From: Dipteronia dyeriana
Lineage: Eukaryota; Streptophyta; Magnoliopsida; Sapindales; Sapindaceae
DNA length: 64,000 nt
NCBI GenBank assembly: GCA_032871835.1
Contig: CM065300.1
Location: 2,795,768-2,859,767 of the forward strand
Direction of reading: 5' to 3'
In this document: piece after piece, positions 1-12,120 of the stretch
Layout: each line of letters begins with the position of its first letter
How positions within the stretch are numbered: the stretch's first letter is position 1
Notes under the pieces: generated by a model
What the model was told of the DNA's origin: nothing
Databases searched by the model: none
Seen by the model: only the letters and a program-made list of their open reading frames with translations
Translations under genes and position numbers: made by a program

Positions 1-1149
1 TTGCATTTGTGGAAGAACAGTGAAAGAGAGGAGAATTATGATGGTCAACGATTCATTATAAAAGCTAGTTACAAGCGGATAGAATCCACTGTCAGACCAC
101 ATAATGAGATCTTCCAGATCCTTCTAGGGTCTGCTTAGGTTTCTGATTGGTTCAGACCACCTAGTATCAAAGTTGCTTGGTGTACCGGAACCTTTTTTCT
201 ATACGCCACGACATAACCGTAACGCTCCATGTTTAGGATTACATTTTTATAATCAAATAATTTAGTTAATCATAATTCATATGCAAGACAAGCTTAATAG
301 CTCCCAAATTGGAACCATGCCATCCATTAATGGCGTCATATTTTCAATTTATTCCATGATTACCTTTTTTAAAAGAAAAATTAATCAAAGTTTAATTAAT
401 AAAGAACCTCACACTTTATTAAAAAAATAATTAAAAAAATCACTATTATCTCTCCAGTTAACGGTAACATCAACTCATTTTTCAATTATTTTGATTGACA
501 AGATATAATACCAATTTAAACAACGTATATGTTTATAATAATAATTTTAAAATGTAATATGATCGTGACAATACCAATTTAAACAACATATAATATTTAC
601 GATAATAATCGAAAAGTGTAATATGGTGAGCAAATAATTGCAACCGACAAATAGAGCATTAATCACGAGAATATAGTAGATATATATATATATATATATA
701 AAAGCTCATTAACATGCAACTTTCATTTTTGTTTTATTAGACCTAATAAAAAAAAAATCGATCATAGACAAAAAAAAAGAAAAAAAAAGAAATTTTGTTA
801 TTTATTCGTCGACAATTAACACTAATTAATTAATGCGAAATTACGTACAACAACAATTTTTGTAACAACAAAATTACAGATCATCGATTTTTTGTTACTG
901 TATATAAAGGAGAAATTAACACAGAGAAAAAGATTAAGAGAGAAAAAAAAAAGATTACTTCACTTTAATAATAGATCATCATTTAATTAGGACTCTGTTT
1001 TAATTTTCTCCTTCTTGACCTGCTGATTTAAGCTCTTTTGAAGCTTCTTTTCATGATGATGAAATCGATCTCTTCTTCTTCTTCTTCACTCTCGAATCTT
1101 TAAAACTTCTGTGAATCTCCTCCAGATCTGTAAATCTGTCCACATTATT
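1..1149. other. intergenic, 3' flank of the proline-rich gene
   Basis: No gene is visible. The stretch is AT-rich with a short (TA)n tract near 679-699. A plus-strand TATATAAAGG at about 902 looks like a TATA box, but the only reading frame that follows it (from about 1052) is a 16-codon Ser-rich peptide inside the presumed 3' UTR of the minus-strand gene. I do not call a gene from it. The first 240 bases are less AT-rich and could be the edge of something outside the window. Confidence 0.5.
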
Positions 1150-1710
1150 TCAAAAAAGAAGCATTGAAACAAGAACCAAACCAGAACTAGCACTGTAGTG
1201 CAATACAGAGCACAAATTTAGCTTCACAGAGCTCGAGCTACCAGGCGGAGGAATGTGGTAGTAGTACGGAAAGTACGGGACTATAGGGTTCGGCGGTGGC
1301 GGAGTTGGGTAGTTGCCGTTGCCGTTGCCGTTTCCCGGCGGCGGGTAGTATAGACCTCCTCCTCCTCCTCCGCCGTTGTTTTTTGGTGGGGGAGGAGAGT
1401 AGTAGTAGTTTCCGCCGCCGGAGGGTGGTGGTGGAGAATAGTAGTAGTTACCGCCGCCGCCTCCGCCGGAGGGTGGTGAAGGTGGCGGTGGGCAGATGGA
1501 CGTGGAGGTAGGCGGAGACGGAGTCGGAGGAGGCGGTGATGCTTGCGGACATGGGTTTTCACAGGAAGAGCACATTGTGCATTCGATCTGGTACTTTGAT
1601 GATGTCACAGTTGAATTTTTTTCTGCCATTGAAGTTTGAAGTAACAATAACATGAAGAAGAAAAAACAGAGAACAGAGACTCTGTTTTTGTTGTTGGAGA
1701 TTGTTTTCAT
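1150..1710 (-). CDS. secreted proline/glycine/tyrosine-rich (extensin-like) protein, probably GPI-anchored
   Basis: The single uninterrupted frame gives 186 residues from the ATG at 1710. An in-frame ATG at 1746 lies 12 codons upstream, but the 1710 start puts a classic signal peptide at the N-terminus: a basic region, then a run of Phe and Leu, ending near Ser-Met-Ala at about residue 29. A Cys-rich stretch follows (C-x2-C-x2-C-x3-C). Then come Pro runs interleaved with poly-Gly and NYYYSPPPP modules, twice, of the kind seen in extensin-like hydroxyproline-rich glycoproteins, where Tyr can cross-link and Ser-Pro runs are hydroxylated and arabinosylated. The C-terminus is Ser-rich and then hydrophobic, as expected for a GPI-addition signal. 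Higher GC than its surroundings supports real coding. Role inferred: a plasma-membrane or cell-wall structural protein. The exact family member is unresolved. Confidence 0.82.
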   Translation of the reverse strand: MKTISNNKNRVSVLCFFFFMLLLLQTSMAEKNSTVTSSKYQIECTMCSSCENPCPQASPPPPTPSPPTSTSICPPPPSPPSGGGGGGNYYYSPPPPSGGGNYYYSPPPPKNNGGGGGGGLYYPPPGNGNGNGNYPTPPPPNPIVPYFPYYYHIPPPGSSSSVKLNLCSVLHYSASSGLVLVSMLLF

Positions 1711-1750
1711 GTTTGTTGATCTGTGATACATATATGAACTCCACAATAAT

Positions 1751-1790
1751 ATCTATATATCTATAATATAGATGTATATATAAACAAGAA
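1751..1790 (-). promoter_or_regulatory. TATA region of the proline-rich gene
   Basis: On the minus strand a TTTATATATAC block sits about 70-75 bases upstream of the chosen ATG at 1710, a normal spacing for a plant TATA box with a short leader. This position also favours the 1710 start, because the ATG at 1746 would leave almost no leader. Confidence 0.5.
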
Positions 1791-3869
1791 GAGAATTTTA
1801 ATGGTTTTTTTTTTTTTGGTTTAAGAGCAGCGATTCAAGAGAAAGTGTTTGTGGAGAGAAAGTGAGTAAAAGAGTGAGAGAGAGATAATGATAATGAGGA
1901 AGAGTGAAACACTGAAGCATCGAAAAAATTGTTTTTTTTTTCTTATAATAAAAGAAAATGAAAAGGAGCCAAAAATGTCTAAAAGATGACACCGACAACT
2001 TTTACTTTAAATAACAGAAAAACAGTGAAGACCAGAGAGAAGTACTCAGTAGAATGGAGCAGCAACTTCGAAAACGGCAGCGTTTTGATGGTGTTAAAAT
2101 AGGAGAGTGAAAGTGAGTCATGAAAGTTGGGCTTGACTTAGTGGGGGTCTGTTCATACGTGGATGGATTTTATTGGCGAGTTTCTTTTGTAATAAGTGAC
2201 AGACGTATTGGAGACGCAAGTTCCACGTGGGTGCATGTTTGGCATCATTAAATCTATATAGCAAACTAACGTTGGCATCTGTCAACCAAGTTCAGATTTA
2301 TCGAGAACAAAACTTTCTATATAGTAAAATACAAGAACGAGGTTGCCGTATGCCGATCACCTTTGATTTGTATAGTTCTACATCAAATTTCAGTTTCGAT
2401 TTATTATGCATCAAGTTTTGTATTATATAACATGATTTGAATAAAAGATGGACGGTGCATAATTGCAGAGAGATACGGCTGCTGAAGTTGTGTTTCTTGT
2501 GGTTTTGGAATTTTTATGTGCAGTAGTTATAGCTTTGAGACACGTGGGTTCATGAGAAATTCGCTTTATATATAAAGAGGTACATGATCCTATAGAGAGA
2601 ATTATATGTATATAATCAGAAAATTACGTGTAAATAATAATTTTTGTGTGTGTTACATGTGTTATTTGTATATAATATACCCACATCCACAAACGTACTT
2701 ATATAAATAGTATTTGAAGGGCATGTGTTGAATTATATATCCAGTGAAATAAATGCATGGTTAGTTTCTTCTGGTAAAGGTAAAGTTATAAATTCATCAA
2801 TATTTTTCTGCAATTAATTATTTCATTATTGGCGAATAGTAACGAATACATAGTAATCAATCAAATTATAAAAGCGAAATTCAAAGACATATCAATAATA
2901 TACATCCACAAATATTATTTGTCCCTCCTTTATTAATCCCAAGTATGGGTATCCTCTTCTCTATTGTGAGATCAATATTCTGAATTGTATTAACAGAGTC
3001 ATATATCATCGGGTTTCAACCGATACAATTTAAAAAAAAAGAAAAATACACAGACAAATGGCCGCCCAAATGACTAACTGAGCTTTCCAGCCTGGTTTCG
3101 GTGGTAACACTGTTTTTTAGAACAAACAAATTCTTCCACCAGGAGTAGCTATCTTGTCCCAAAAACAATAATTATATAATTAATTGGATTTGCATGTTAT
3201 ACTCGAGTTGCTTATATTTGGCAAAAGGAAAAAGTGAGTGTCTGAAATTAGTTTAGATAAAAATACTTTCGGGATCTATCAAGATTAAAGGGTATATATT
3301 TAATTCAAATATTTATTTATATAATCGGTAGATATTTATTTCAATAATAACGGGAAGAAAATTTGCCTTGTATGGTGGGACTTATATCACCCATTACAAA
3401 TATAAAACAGACAATGCATGTCACTAGATGAAATATGCGAATTGGCATCTTTTGATAGTCGTTTTTTCCACTCTATTCTCTACGACATATATGAACACAT
3501 GAATTGCTCAAATCACAAGTCGGTTTGTTTTATTGCTGTGTAATAATGTATAGAGATAGAAAAATTGTTCAGTGCTTCAAAATAATTTCACCTCTTATAT
3601 ACGTAATACGTTTAGGTGTGTTTGGTATTATTATTATTATTATTTTGGTGAAAACAATAATGAACATAAATGATTTTGTTACTAAATGATTTTTAATATA
3701 GATAAAGGCATTTTTAAAAGGGTTCAAAAAATTAATGGCTAATTTTGGAAATATCACCATATTAATAAATCATGTTTAAAATGCAACATTTAAAGTGTGG
3801 AGACAAAAATACTCATGTCATCACAGTCGTTGTGAAGAAAGAGAGAAAGTAAATAGATAAAAAGTGAAA

Positions 3870-4175
3870 TCGAGTTTTTACTTGCATTCGAGGTTTTGAA
3901 TTTGTTAAAGAATATGAAATCGAGCTTTTATTTGCATTCGAGTTTTTATTTGTTGAGAGTTTGACATGTAATCGAGTTTTTATACATAAGCTACGAGCTT
4001 TTATAAAAGCTCGGATCGAGCTTAGCTTTTAAAAGCTCGGAGATTTTGTACAAAAGCTCGGAGATTTTAGATCGAGTTTTTGTATAAAATCTTTGAGCTT
4101 TTATATAAAAGCTCGACCCCTCGGAGCTTTTACACAAAAGCTTGGAGCTTTAAGATAAAAGCTCATTTCGACCCC
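3870..4175. repeat. degenerate minisatellite of TCGAG-TTTT / AAAAGCTCGGAG units
   Basis: The motif 'cgagtttttattt' and its complement-like form 'aaaagctcggag' alternate many times, with units of about 15-25 bases and several local inverted pairs, for example around 4000-4045. The core AAAAnCTCGA is the complement-related core of the large A-rich array at 23585-26190, which suggests the two arrays are related. Confidence 0.6.
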
Positions 4176-4439
4176 GAATGCGTCTGTGTACCCCCACTAA
4201 ACTAATTATCCAATGATGATGCATTGATAATGTTATGATGTTTGACCTCCCTTGGAGGTCTGTTAAACAGACCTCTATGAAGAAGATAAAAGAATAAAAT
4301 CTTCGAAAATTTCAAAGTAAGACTTGATTAAAGTACAAAGACAATTTTTAAGGGCATTTTGGACAGTTTACCATAATAGGTGCCTTTTAAACATAAGTTA
4401 TTAAACTGGTGACATCATCACGACACAAGAAAAAAAGGT

Positions 4440-4930
4440 GACAATCCTCACCATTTCCACTTTTTGAAATGCTAAAAGCATCTCAAATACAGAAGTGATT
4501 TGCATATGAATTATTGTTGACATGATAATAATGTCAATAGACTTGCTTCTTATGTGATATAAATATAGACTTTATAGACGATCAACTTAAAATTTGGTCT
4601 CCAATGCTACCGTTTAAAACACATCCTGTTTTAATGACGTGTTCAATTTTATTTCTTATTATTATTTTTTTATTTACTTACTAAAAATAGATGAAAAAAT
4701 AATGTCAATCATAAATGTTTACTGAGTCAATCTAAAAAAAAACTGTGCAATCGACCGTCTTAAAGTGGACGATCATATTGATAATGTATAATTTTTTTTT
4801 ATCACGTCAGTTTGAGGTTGAATATGCACGGCTACATTGAAGAAAGATTTTTTAACGGAATACCTATTAATCCAACGTGACATCTTTTTTTTTTCTTCAC
4901 AAATCACGCTTACATCGAAGTTGCTCTAAT
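4440..4930 (-). mobile_element. MITE-like element, copy 1 (inverted relative to copy 2)
   Basis: The reverse complement of this stretch matches 33733-34190 over its length. Shared blocks include the 'gcgtgatttgtgaag' region, the poly-A followed by 'ggattaatag', and 'ggagaccaaatttta' near the centre. Imperfect terminal repeats read about AGCAACTTCGATGTAAG at one end and AGCATCTCAAATACAG at the other. It has no coding capacity. Superfamily unassigned; exact ends uncertain. Confidence 0.55.
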
Positions 4931-7900
4931 CATTTTTTTTATTGCATATTGTTCTCAAAATTATTTTATTCCATATGTTGTCCAACAAGGACTTGTATAC
5001 CAATTTTATTTTTTAGAATAATATATATATATATACCAATTTTGTGTTTCCTAAATGTATGTTTGAAAAAGTTAATAATTCTCAATTAACAATATTATAA
5101 TTTAGTTAAAAGGATTTGCTTTTTAAAAGGTAAGAATTATTATAGCATAAAATTACTTCAAAAGATGGAAACTAATTATTAATATATAACCGAAGAAACC
5201 CCCTGATTAGAAAATTGAAAATCATGCATAAAGAATCTTCAACTTTACTCATTCTTTTTCCTTCCTTTAGCTTTCTGGTTGTCTAAGTGATCAACTTCAT
5301 GAATTCTTGCAATTTTTTATATGATAAATGTTTAGCTTTTTAATTGCAAGTTCTTTTGAAGGCATGATTGCTTATTTTGAAAGAGTTTTAAAAGTGTAAT
5401 TAAAGTGGAGGAAATGCCAATTAACCTCTGCTTTCTTCTTAAATCTTTGTTTCATATTTAAACTTTTGATTCCAAAAACCAAAACTAAATCCAAAATTGG
5501 ACCTATATACTCACTTGTTGAACAGCAACAAATTAATCATCATCTTAGAGTGATCTAGTTGGTTAAATTTTTTGCCAATTGTTGTGTTATGATTAAATGT
5601 ATCAAATCAAAACCAAGGCAACACTACTTCAGTAAATTTCTGGCGGTGAAAAATTCTTCAGAGAAACTAGAATTATTATAATTAATTTTACAGAGTGCTA
5701 AGAAGTGTTTGAAAAAAAAAATCTTTTGATTTGGGAAAACTCATTGCCACGTCAGGGTTTTTATTAAATCCTAATTCAATGTCATCTGACGATTCCAGAA
5801 TTAGATAAAAACTCAAGAATGTAGGAGAGTTTTTATTAACAGAGTGAATAGCCGACCAAAACAAGATTGGAATGACCGATTTGTTTCAATCGGGTATTAA
5901 CAAAAACTATAGTAAACTAATTTGTTGCATTTGTAATTAGTGGATTTATGATGGGTTAGATGTGATTGGTGATTGGTGCTTGGTGAGTTATCAAAATCAG
6001 AAACTTTGTACGATTAAAATGACAAATAATATTTATGAGAAAGAAAGAAAGTTGATGGAAGTTGGACCATTATTTTCATTGGATTGTGAATTTGTGACAC
6101 CTATCCCTATTTAGTGCATAAATAGTATTTTGTTGGCAACACAGCCAGACAAGGTCTTTGTTTGGAGGGTGGCATGCACCACTTGCCCAATTTATCTTGT
6201 GATGAGAATTTTTTTTAGTGCACTTTATTCTCTCTTGTGATCACATGCCTTGTATAGCGACCTCGAATCCTATATAATATTATAATTAATTTTATAATAA
6301 TTCGACGAGTTTGAATTTTATTATGTCCTGGACAACAATTCTTTCTATTAAAATTAGCCCATTGATGTTAAAGCGGTTCTCTAACATTACAGAATACTTC
6401 TTATATCGTCTGTTTTTTAGATATATATATCTTTTGTATGTGATCCGTTAAGATTACATGTTTTGAAACTATATAGTCATTTTCTGGTTAGGACAATCTT
6501 GAAAGTTTTCCTGCTAAATTTCACTTGGCACTGCTTCTATATCAGGAATATCCCATACAAAAAACTTCAAGACTATCTTGAGTAGAGAATTTTTGTTTTT
6601 ATATATATTACTTCAAAAAAATAGTAATTATCTAGCTTGGAAAAGAAGCGATAAATTCTTATTCTGACAATGCTTTTTTACTAATTTTATTTTCTTTGTT
6701 TTCTAATCTTTAATAAGCAACAGCGAACTTAGTTGATGTTGAAAATCCAATGTCTTTGTCGAAGGAGCTGATGCGGATATTTGTTAATTATTATAGTACT
6801 TGGAACCAGATAATTGTGTATTAATTATTGTATATGGTTTTCAACCGAAAAACTTCGAAGGTCGTAATTGATGCAAATGCTTCTGTCTCTATCGCCATCT
6901 TAATCTACTCTGAAAATGATCAACCTCATGTATAAACAAATTTGACAAATTTCAATAACGCAGATCCGGCCGGTTTATTTCTTCGTTCTCGTAGGGAGTG
7001 TATTATGGTCACATAACCATATATATATAGTTAGTCTCCATAAATCATGTGTGATATGTTGAATCAGTTGCATAATAATAATAATAATAATAATTAAAAA
7101 AAACCATGAATCATTCGTGAACCGCCAGTTATGCCTCATAAATTTGTTCTCTGTAATTGGTTTTAATATATCCATATATGAGAACTGATTCTCATGAACA
7201 TGGAGAATAGAAAACAAACATGATCAATGAGGTCAAGTTCCCATGAAATATGGGGCATCCATATGGGTTCACATGCATTTGAAAATTCCATATTAATTCA
7301 ATCCAAACACACTACATGATCATAATGTTCAATCAAATTTTCATACTTGTTCCCTGTAAATTTATACATTTAACGGTTAGGATGAAAAATGATATGAATC
7401 TTATGATCTCATTGATGTTAGTCGTTAGATATATCTGAGTAAGTGACCACCTTAACTTCTGTGGAACACAAGTATATTGTGGATGACGATTAAAAATGAG
7501 TAAATAAAGTATATTGGAATCGTTTCGCTTTTTTTTTTACGGACATATTGTTTCTTAGTTGCAATATACATTGTCTTTGAACCAGATTTTACAGTTAAGA
7601 TCTTCAAAATCGTGTTTATATCGTTTAAAAAAAATAATAGTTTAGTAGGAAGTCCGACGCGTTTTAAATTTGTATTTTTTTTGTATAATCTAAATAATTT
7701 CTAAACAATATGAAGAGAAACAAGTTAATTCATTTTTACTTGTTAACATTATTTATGATTAAGATTTTTAGATAGGATTCATTTATTATTTTTTATGGGA
7801 AATTTCAATTCTGCAAAATACCATGATCTCATCCAGAAGTTAATTGCAAACTGACAATAAAATGTGCAAGTGATCAAACTGCCTTATAGCTTATATATCA

Positions 7901-7944
7901 TATGTGCACACAAGAACTCTCAAAAACTTCATAAAAAAATCGAC

Positions 7945-8202
7945 ATGTCTCTCAATTGGTTCAAAAGTTTGAAAAGGCAGTGGAGACAAAAAGACTGCAA
8001 ACAAGTTCATGCAGGAATTGATCATCAAAATTGCAAGATTCATCAAGTGGACAGGGAGTCATCATCTACAAAGAGTAGTTTTACCAACAAGTTACTTAGA
8101 AGGTTTGATGATGTCAATGATTCCGGGGTCTTCCGAGCTGGCTATGGAGGAAGAAGTGGTGGTAATGGGCCGTTTGTGGTGGATATAAACAGGCTCAAAT
8201 GA
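7945..8202 (+). CDS. small unrecognised protein, duplicated family copy 1
   Basis: The frame encodes 85 residues from the ATG at 7945, whose context (GACATGTCT) is shared by all three copies in the window. The N-terminus MSLNWFKSLKRQW is basic and aromatic, a possible amphipathic helix. A Ser/Thr-rich stretch (RESSSTKSSFT) follows, then LLRRFDDVND and a Gly-rich tail. There is no signal peptide or membrane segment. I do not recognise the family. Compared with copies 2 and 3, about 10 bases are missing in the Gly-rich tail near 8168, which shifts the frame. Copy 1 therefore ends FVVDINRLK instead of continuing as in copy 3. The body of the protein is conserved between copies 1 and 3 with few changes, which argues for past selection. 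Function unknown. Confidence 0.55.
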   Translation: MSLNWFKSLKRQWRQKDCKQVHAGIDHQNCKIHQVDRESSSTKSSFTNKLLRRFDDVNDSGVFRAGYGGRSGGNGPFVVDINRLK

Positions 8203-9537
8203 ATATCACTCTTCACACATACATGCCATCATCTTTGACTACTTGTGGTTTATTTGTTGGTTAACTAACTAGCTAGCTTCAATGAGCATGTAATTAAATT
8301 AAGAAGTCTCAAGTGCTATTATAATGTCCTCTGCAAAATTTTTTGAAAAAAAAAAGAGTTTCTATATGTGTAATCTGTTTGAATATGACTGATCTTGTTT
8401 GATCGAGAAATTCTCGTTAACATTCATCAGAATCCGAATAGTAAACTTTTAAGTATTTGCAACCAGATATTATATATAATGGTTGGTGAATTTCAACATC
8501 TGGATGGATGAAACCACTCAAGCACGTCAACACATGTATTTGAGAATGACTCGTGTCTATTTTCTGATAATCAAACATTTGTCTTGTAGTACATGGAAAA
8601 AGCTATGAAGACGTCTAAGGGGTCCACGATCCTACAACCTCTTAAAAAAATTATTTTAAGTCTTTATAATTAATTGAAGTTTTTTTTTTCTTTTCCCCTT
8701 CTTAAGGCATCCTATACGATACATTATCCGATAAGTGGAAATGGAATTATGTACTGTAGTGAGAAAATTCATGTATCCGATTTTTCATATCACAAAACAT
8801 GATTGGTTGGTTTGATTAAATGCAATGCACTGAAGTTTTTATCCTCACACAGTTTGTCATTCTTCTAGAAATACCATTTAGTTGTCCAATATAATTTACA
8901 TGCATGACTGATAATTTCTAAGATATTCTTATTATAATTAATGGTTTTTTAATGGACCTCCTCGACTCCTCTAGTCCTCCTCCACCATCATTGTTCATAG
9001 AACATGTTAGAAAATGAAAGAAAGATTTTATTCTAATCTAGTTGTGAATGTGCAAAACTTGATCACTTTATGACTTCTAAAAGATCAACCTACGCTACAA
9101 ACAAACAAACCAACAAACAATCAATTGGCGCTCCACAAAGAAACCAAATAATGGATATATCTTTCCTAGAATTTACTTCTAAAATTTAGAAAGATCCATG
9201 TGATTCTTGATTATTTATTTATCTAAATTATTACTCGAATCAATTATTATTATATAATATATATATATATATATACTTTCATAAAAAATCCTTTATTTTA
9301 ATTTCAGTAGACATTGACTTTTATGAATTTTGATCTGATTAATGATAAATTCAATAGAATGTACTTATGAATAAAATTTGAAAAAATTTCAAGCAATAAA
9401 ATTACTTATCCTGATTTTGTTAAATATGGAAGCATCATAAAAATTGTCGAAATATAGAAAAATTCAAGAAAAATATTTTTAGTACTTGAAAAATTATCAA
9501 ATTTTATTCAAATGAACTTATTATCCATAAAAAAAAA
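8203..9537. other. gene-free part of unit A downstream of the small gene
   Basis: No gene is supported. It carries sequence shared with units B and C (for example the 'ttcaacatctggatgga' block at about 8490-8512) and a TA tract at 9258-9276. The AT content is high throughout. Confidence 0.5.
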
Positions 9538-10509
9538 AGTGGTGCTATTGGCACACCCCCCATTAAACTATTTAAACCCCGTTTTTAAAAAAAATGATTT
9601 AATTATAAAAAATTATATGGCTTTATTAATTTTTTTGTTTTATCTCCTTGACTACCCTTTTACTTATTTTTCAAACTTAATACACCTCGTATCTTTTTTT
9701 TATAAAAAAAATACACTTCATCTCTAATCTTTATATATAGTTTTCTCACATTCATTCACAAGACTTGTTTTTTCTTCTTATTTCTTGGTAAAATCATCTT
9801 TATTGGACGTAATTTTTTTTATATAATCGGTTGGATTGTTAGTAGTAGATTGTGAATGTGATATTAATCGTCTTATTGTTTATTTTTTTAGCGATTGAGT
9901 TAGAGTTTTAGTGTGATTTCGATTTATCAGAGATTAGGTTTTCTTGGTACAGTTTTTTTTTATATATAAATAACATTAAACTATCTTTAAAAGATCCAGA
10001 ATAAAAACTACAAAAGAATTGATAAAAATTATAGTTTACCTGGAAGATCTGAAACAAAATAAACCGAGAGAAAAAAAGTAACAAACATGAATATAGATTT
10101 CGATAAGAAAAATAAAACAAACATGTGAAATAATAAAATCAATAAATACTAATTAAACATGGTAATCATGATATCGAGATCTAAAAGAAAATATAAACAA
10201 AAGTAGTAATAAATCAATAAATACTAAACATGGGAAATTTGAGATCGAGATCTGAAAGAAAATAAAAATAAAAATAAAAATAAAAATAGTAAACATTCAA
10301 TGATTTAAAATAATCTATGTCATTAAAGCTTTTGTCATTAATGTTTTGAAATAAGGAAACTGAAGTTTTATTAGTTTTAATGTGTATAAGATTTTTTTAA
10401 TAAACAATATATGTCTATTTAAGTAATTTGATAAAGGAAAAAAAAAATACTAAATAATTTAAAAAGTGGGTATAAATAGTTCAGTGGTAGGTGTGCCAAT
10501 AGCACCGCT
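9538..10509. mobile_element. non-autonomous DNA transposon with perfect 17 bp terminal inverted repeats
   Basis: The left end reads GGTGCTATTGGCACACC (9541-9557) and the right end is its exact reverse complement (10490-10506). The match extends, with one mismatch, to about 20 bases. Unit B is uninterrupted at the same place (about 34472, inside an A-run followed by ATTCAAA), which gives an empty site and shows this is an insertion. The target appears to be a poly-A run, so the duplication length is unclear. No transposase is visible: the internal frames are short and AT-rich. Superfamily unassigned. Confidence 0.8.
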
Positions 10510-11133
10510 CTAAAAAAATTCAAACCAAAATTCATAAAAATCAATGTAACTTTATCAAGGTTTTTACCAAAATTAAAATAAAGGATCCTTTATAAGAAAG
10601 TCACTACCTATACAATATTATCTTCAAACGACGGAGCTATTTCGGAGCTGGGCTGGACTGCAGTCTGCAGCCCAATACAAATATTTGGAAAAGAATAATT
10701 GTTTTAATTAATTTTTTATATTATTAGAAAAACTTATAATTTTAATGAAAGTCTCTATCAATTTGAGATTAACCCACTCGAAAAAAGATTTTTGGCTAAG
10801 CCATTGTCTTTAGCAAGTAAAAATGGTCAAATCTAGATGTAGAATAGTATATCTTAAGTCTAATTTAGTATAGACTTCAAATCATAATTAAGGAAGGAAT
10901 CCATATCCGAACGTATTATACTTTAGTTTGAATCGTACCTATTGGAATCGGACCAAATGTGAGGTGTTTACTTGCACTCACTAGCTACTATCAACAAGAG
11001 CGGGCCATGCAAAAGCCCACTTCTTCCCCGAACAAATGGGCTTTTAGAGTAAAACTAAAAAGATAGCACAAGCTGACACGTCTGAGGTATGTGCAATGCG
11101 TAGTGTATTATGGTAACAAGATATATTGAGGGG

Positions 11134-12060
11134 TGCTATTGGCACCTCTCTGTTCGAACTAAAACTGTCTATTTTTTAATTTATTTAGTATTATATTTTT
11201 CTCTCGATACAGAGTTTAAAAAAAAAAAAAAAAAAAAAAACTCAACTATAAGGTAAAGTCTGATAAAACCCCACATTCATTTCTATTTTGTTTGCTTGAA
11301 AAAAAATCTGTTAACTTTTAAATCCTAAACTATATTTTCTCGAAACAACTTTTTTTATTTACTGTATTCTTTTCACATCGGAAATTTCATCTTATCTCCT
11401 AACGATTCTTCTACGAATTTCTCATCAAATACTTTTTTTTTTTCTATCGATGGCTGTTTTTTCTTCTTTTCATTCTACCCAGAAATTTCCTCTCCATCCA
11501 TTTTTTTTTTTTTAAAAAAAAAAACACATTTAAAAATCTAGAGGAAGGGCTTCCTCGGCAAATGTAAAAGAAAAAATAGTTTAAAACAATGAATCCAGTG
11601 GAGGTCACCTTCAATGGTGGCCTCCATTCGTTTTTTTTTTTAATCACTAACTTCAAATACAAGTTTTTTATTATGCAAAAAAAAAAAAAAAAAGTTTAGT
11701 TGATGAGTTTTAACTATTTAAGATGGAGGAGAAGGTGGAGATCGTGAAGAAGAAAGATCGGAAGTTAGAGATCGAAGATGGAAAGATAACATGTGCTAAG
11801 TTTCAACTTTTAAAGATAAGTACGAAAGGTATTTTTGGAAATAAATCAAAAAATTTAATACAATCATTTATCATTTTTTAAGAAAAAAAATCATATCTCT
11901 ATACTTTTTCGATTAATAATTAAATAAATAAAAAATTATAAATATTTTAATTTTTTACTAACGGTAATATATATAAAAAGTTAATACAAATACCTTGTTT
12001 CTTGTTTTTTTTTTTAAAAAAAAATTAGGTATATGAAAATTTGATTTGTTGTAACTAGAT
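11134..12060 (-). mobile_element. second element of the GGTGCTATTGGCACC family, right end not found
   Basis: At 11134-11152 the sequence GGGGTGCTATTGGCACC recurs. The following 100 bases resemble the reverse complement of the right end of the element at 9538, for example the shared 'ttatttagtat' block. I could not find a matching opposite terminus, so the end given is approximate and the copy may be truncated by the events that brought in the viral sequence. Three long A- or T-runs (11220-11240, 11503-11522, 11678-11693) lie inside. Confidence 0.45.
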
Positions 12061-12120
12061 TTAATTAAACTCAAGATTTCTAAGACTACATATATATAGT
12101 CCTTTCTGTGTGCACCGATT

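Larger units (their letters stand above)
2231..7190. other. gene-free part of unit A
   Basis: No supported gene. It holds the AAAGCTCGA minisatellite and one MITE copy (listed separately), short (TA) tracts at 5024-5035 and 6421-6430, and a (TAA) tract near 7077-7093. The corresponding stretch of unit B between shared blocks is only about 0.7 kb, so most of about 2900-6950 was either inserted here or lost from unit B. Confidence 0.5.
1975..11090. repeat. segmental duplication, unit A
   Basis: Blocks in this interval recur in the same order and orientation in unit B (26283-35060). Examples are the blocks at 1975-2030 and 26288-26335; 2105-2230 and 28005-28150; 2735-2890 and 31030-31190; 7200-8600 and 31875-33350; 9160-9260 and 33620-33710; 10520-11090 and 34470-35055. 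Between the shared blocks each copy has its own insertions. The shared blocks look roughly 80-90% identical by eye, so the duplication is old. Unit A starts inside the promoter flank of the proline-rich gene, so a copy of that flank was duplicated without its coding region. Confidence 0.85.

Noticed and set aside
1281..1562. His/Arg- and Arg-rich open frames overlapping the proline-rich gene on both strands
   Set aside because: They are shadows created by the biased Pro/Gly codons of the real gene; no start context or signal sequence.
4235..4290. A terminator- or attenuator-like hairpin (paired GACCTCC / GGAGGTC words)
   Set aside because: Short, in intergenic plant DNA, with no gene ending nearby.
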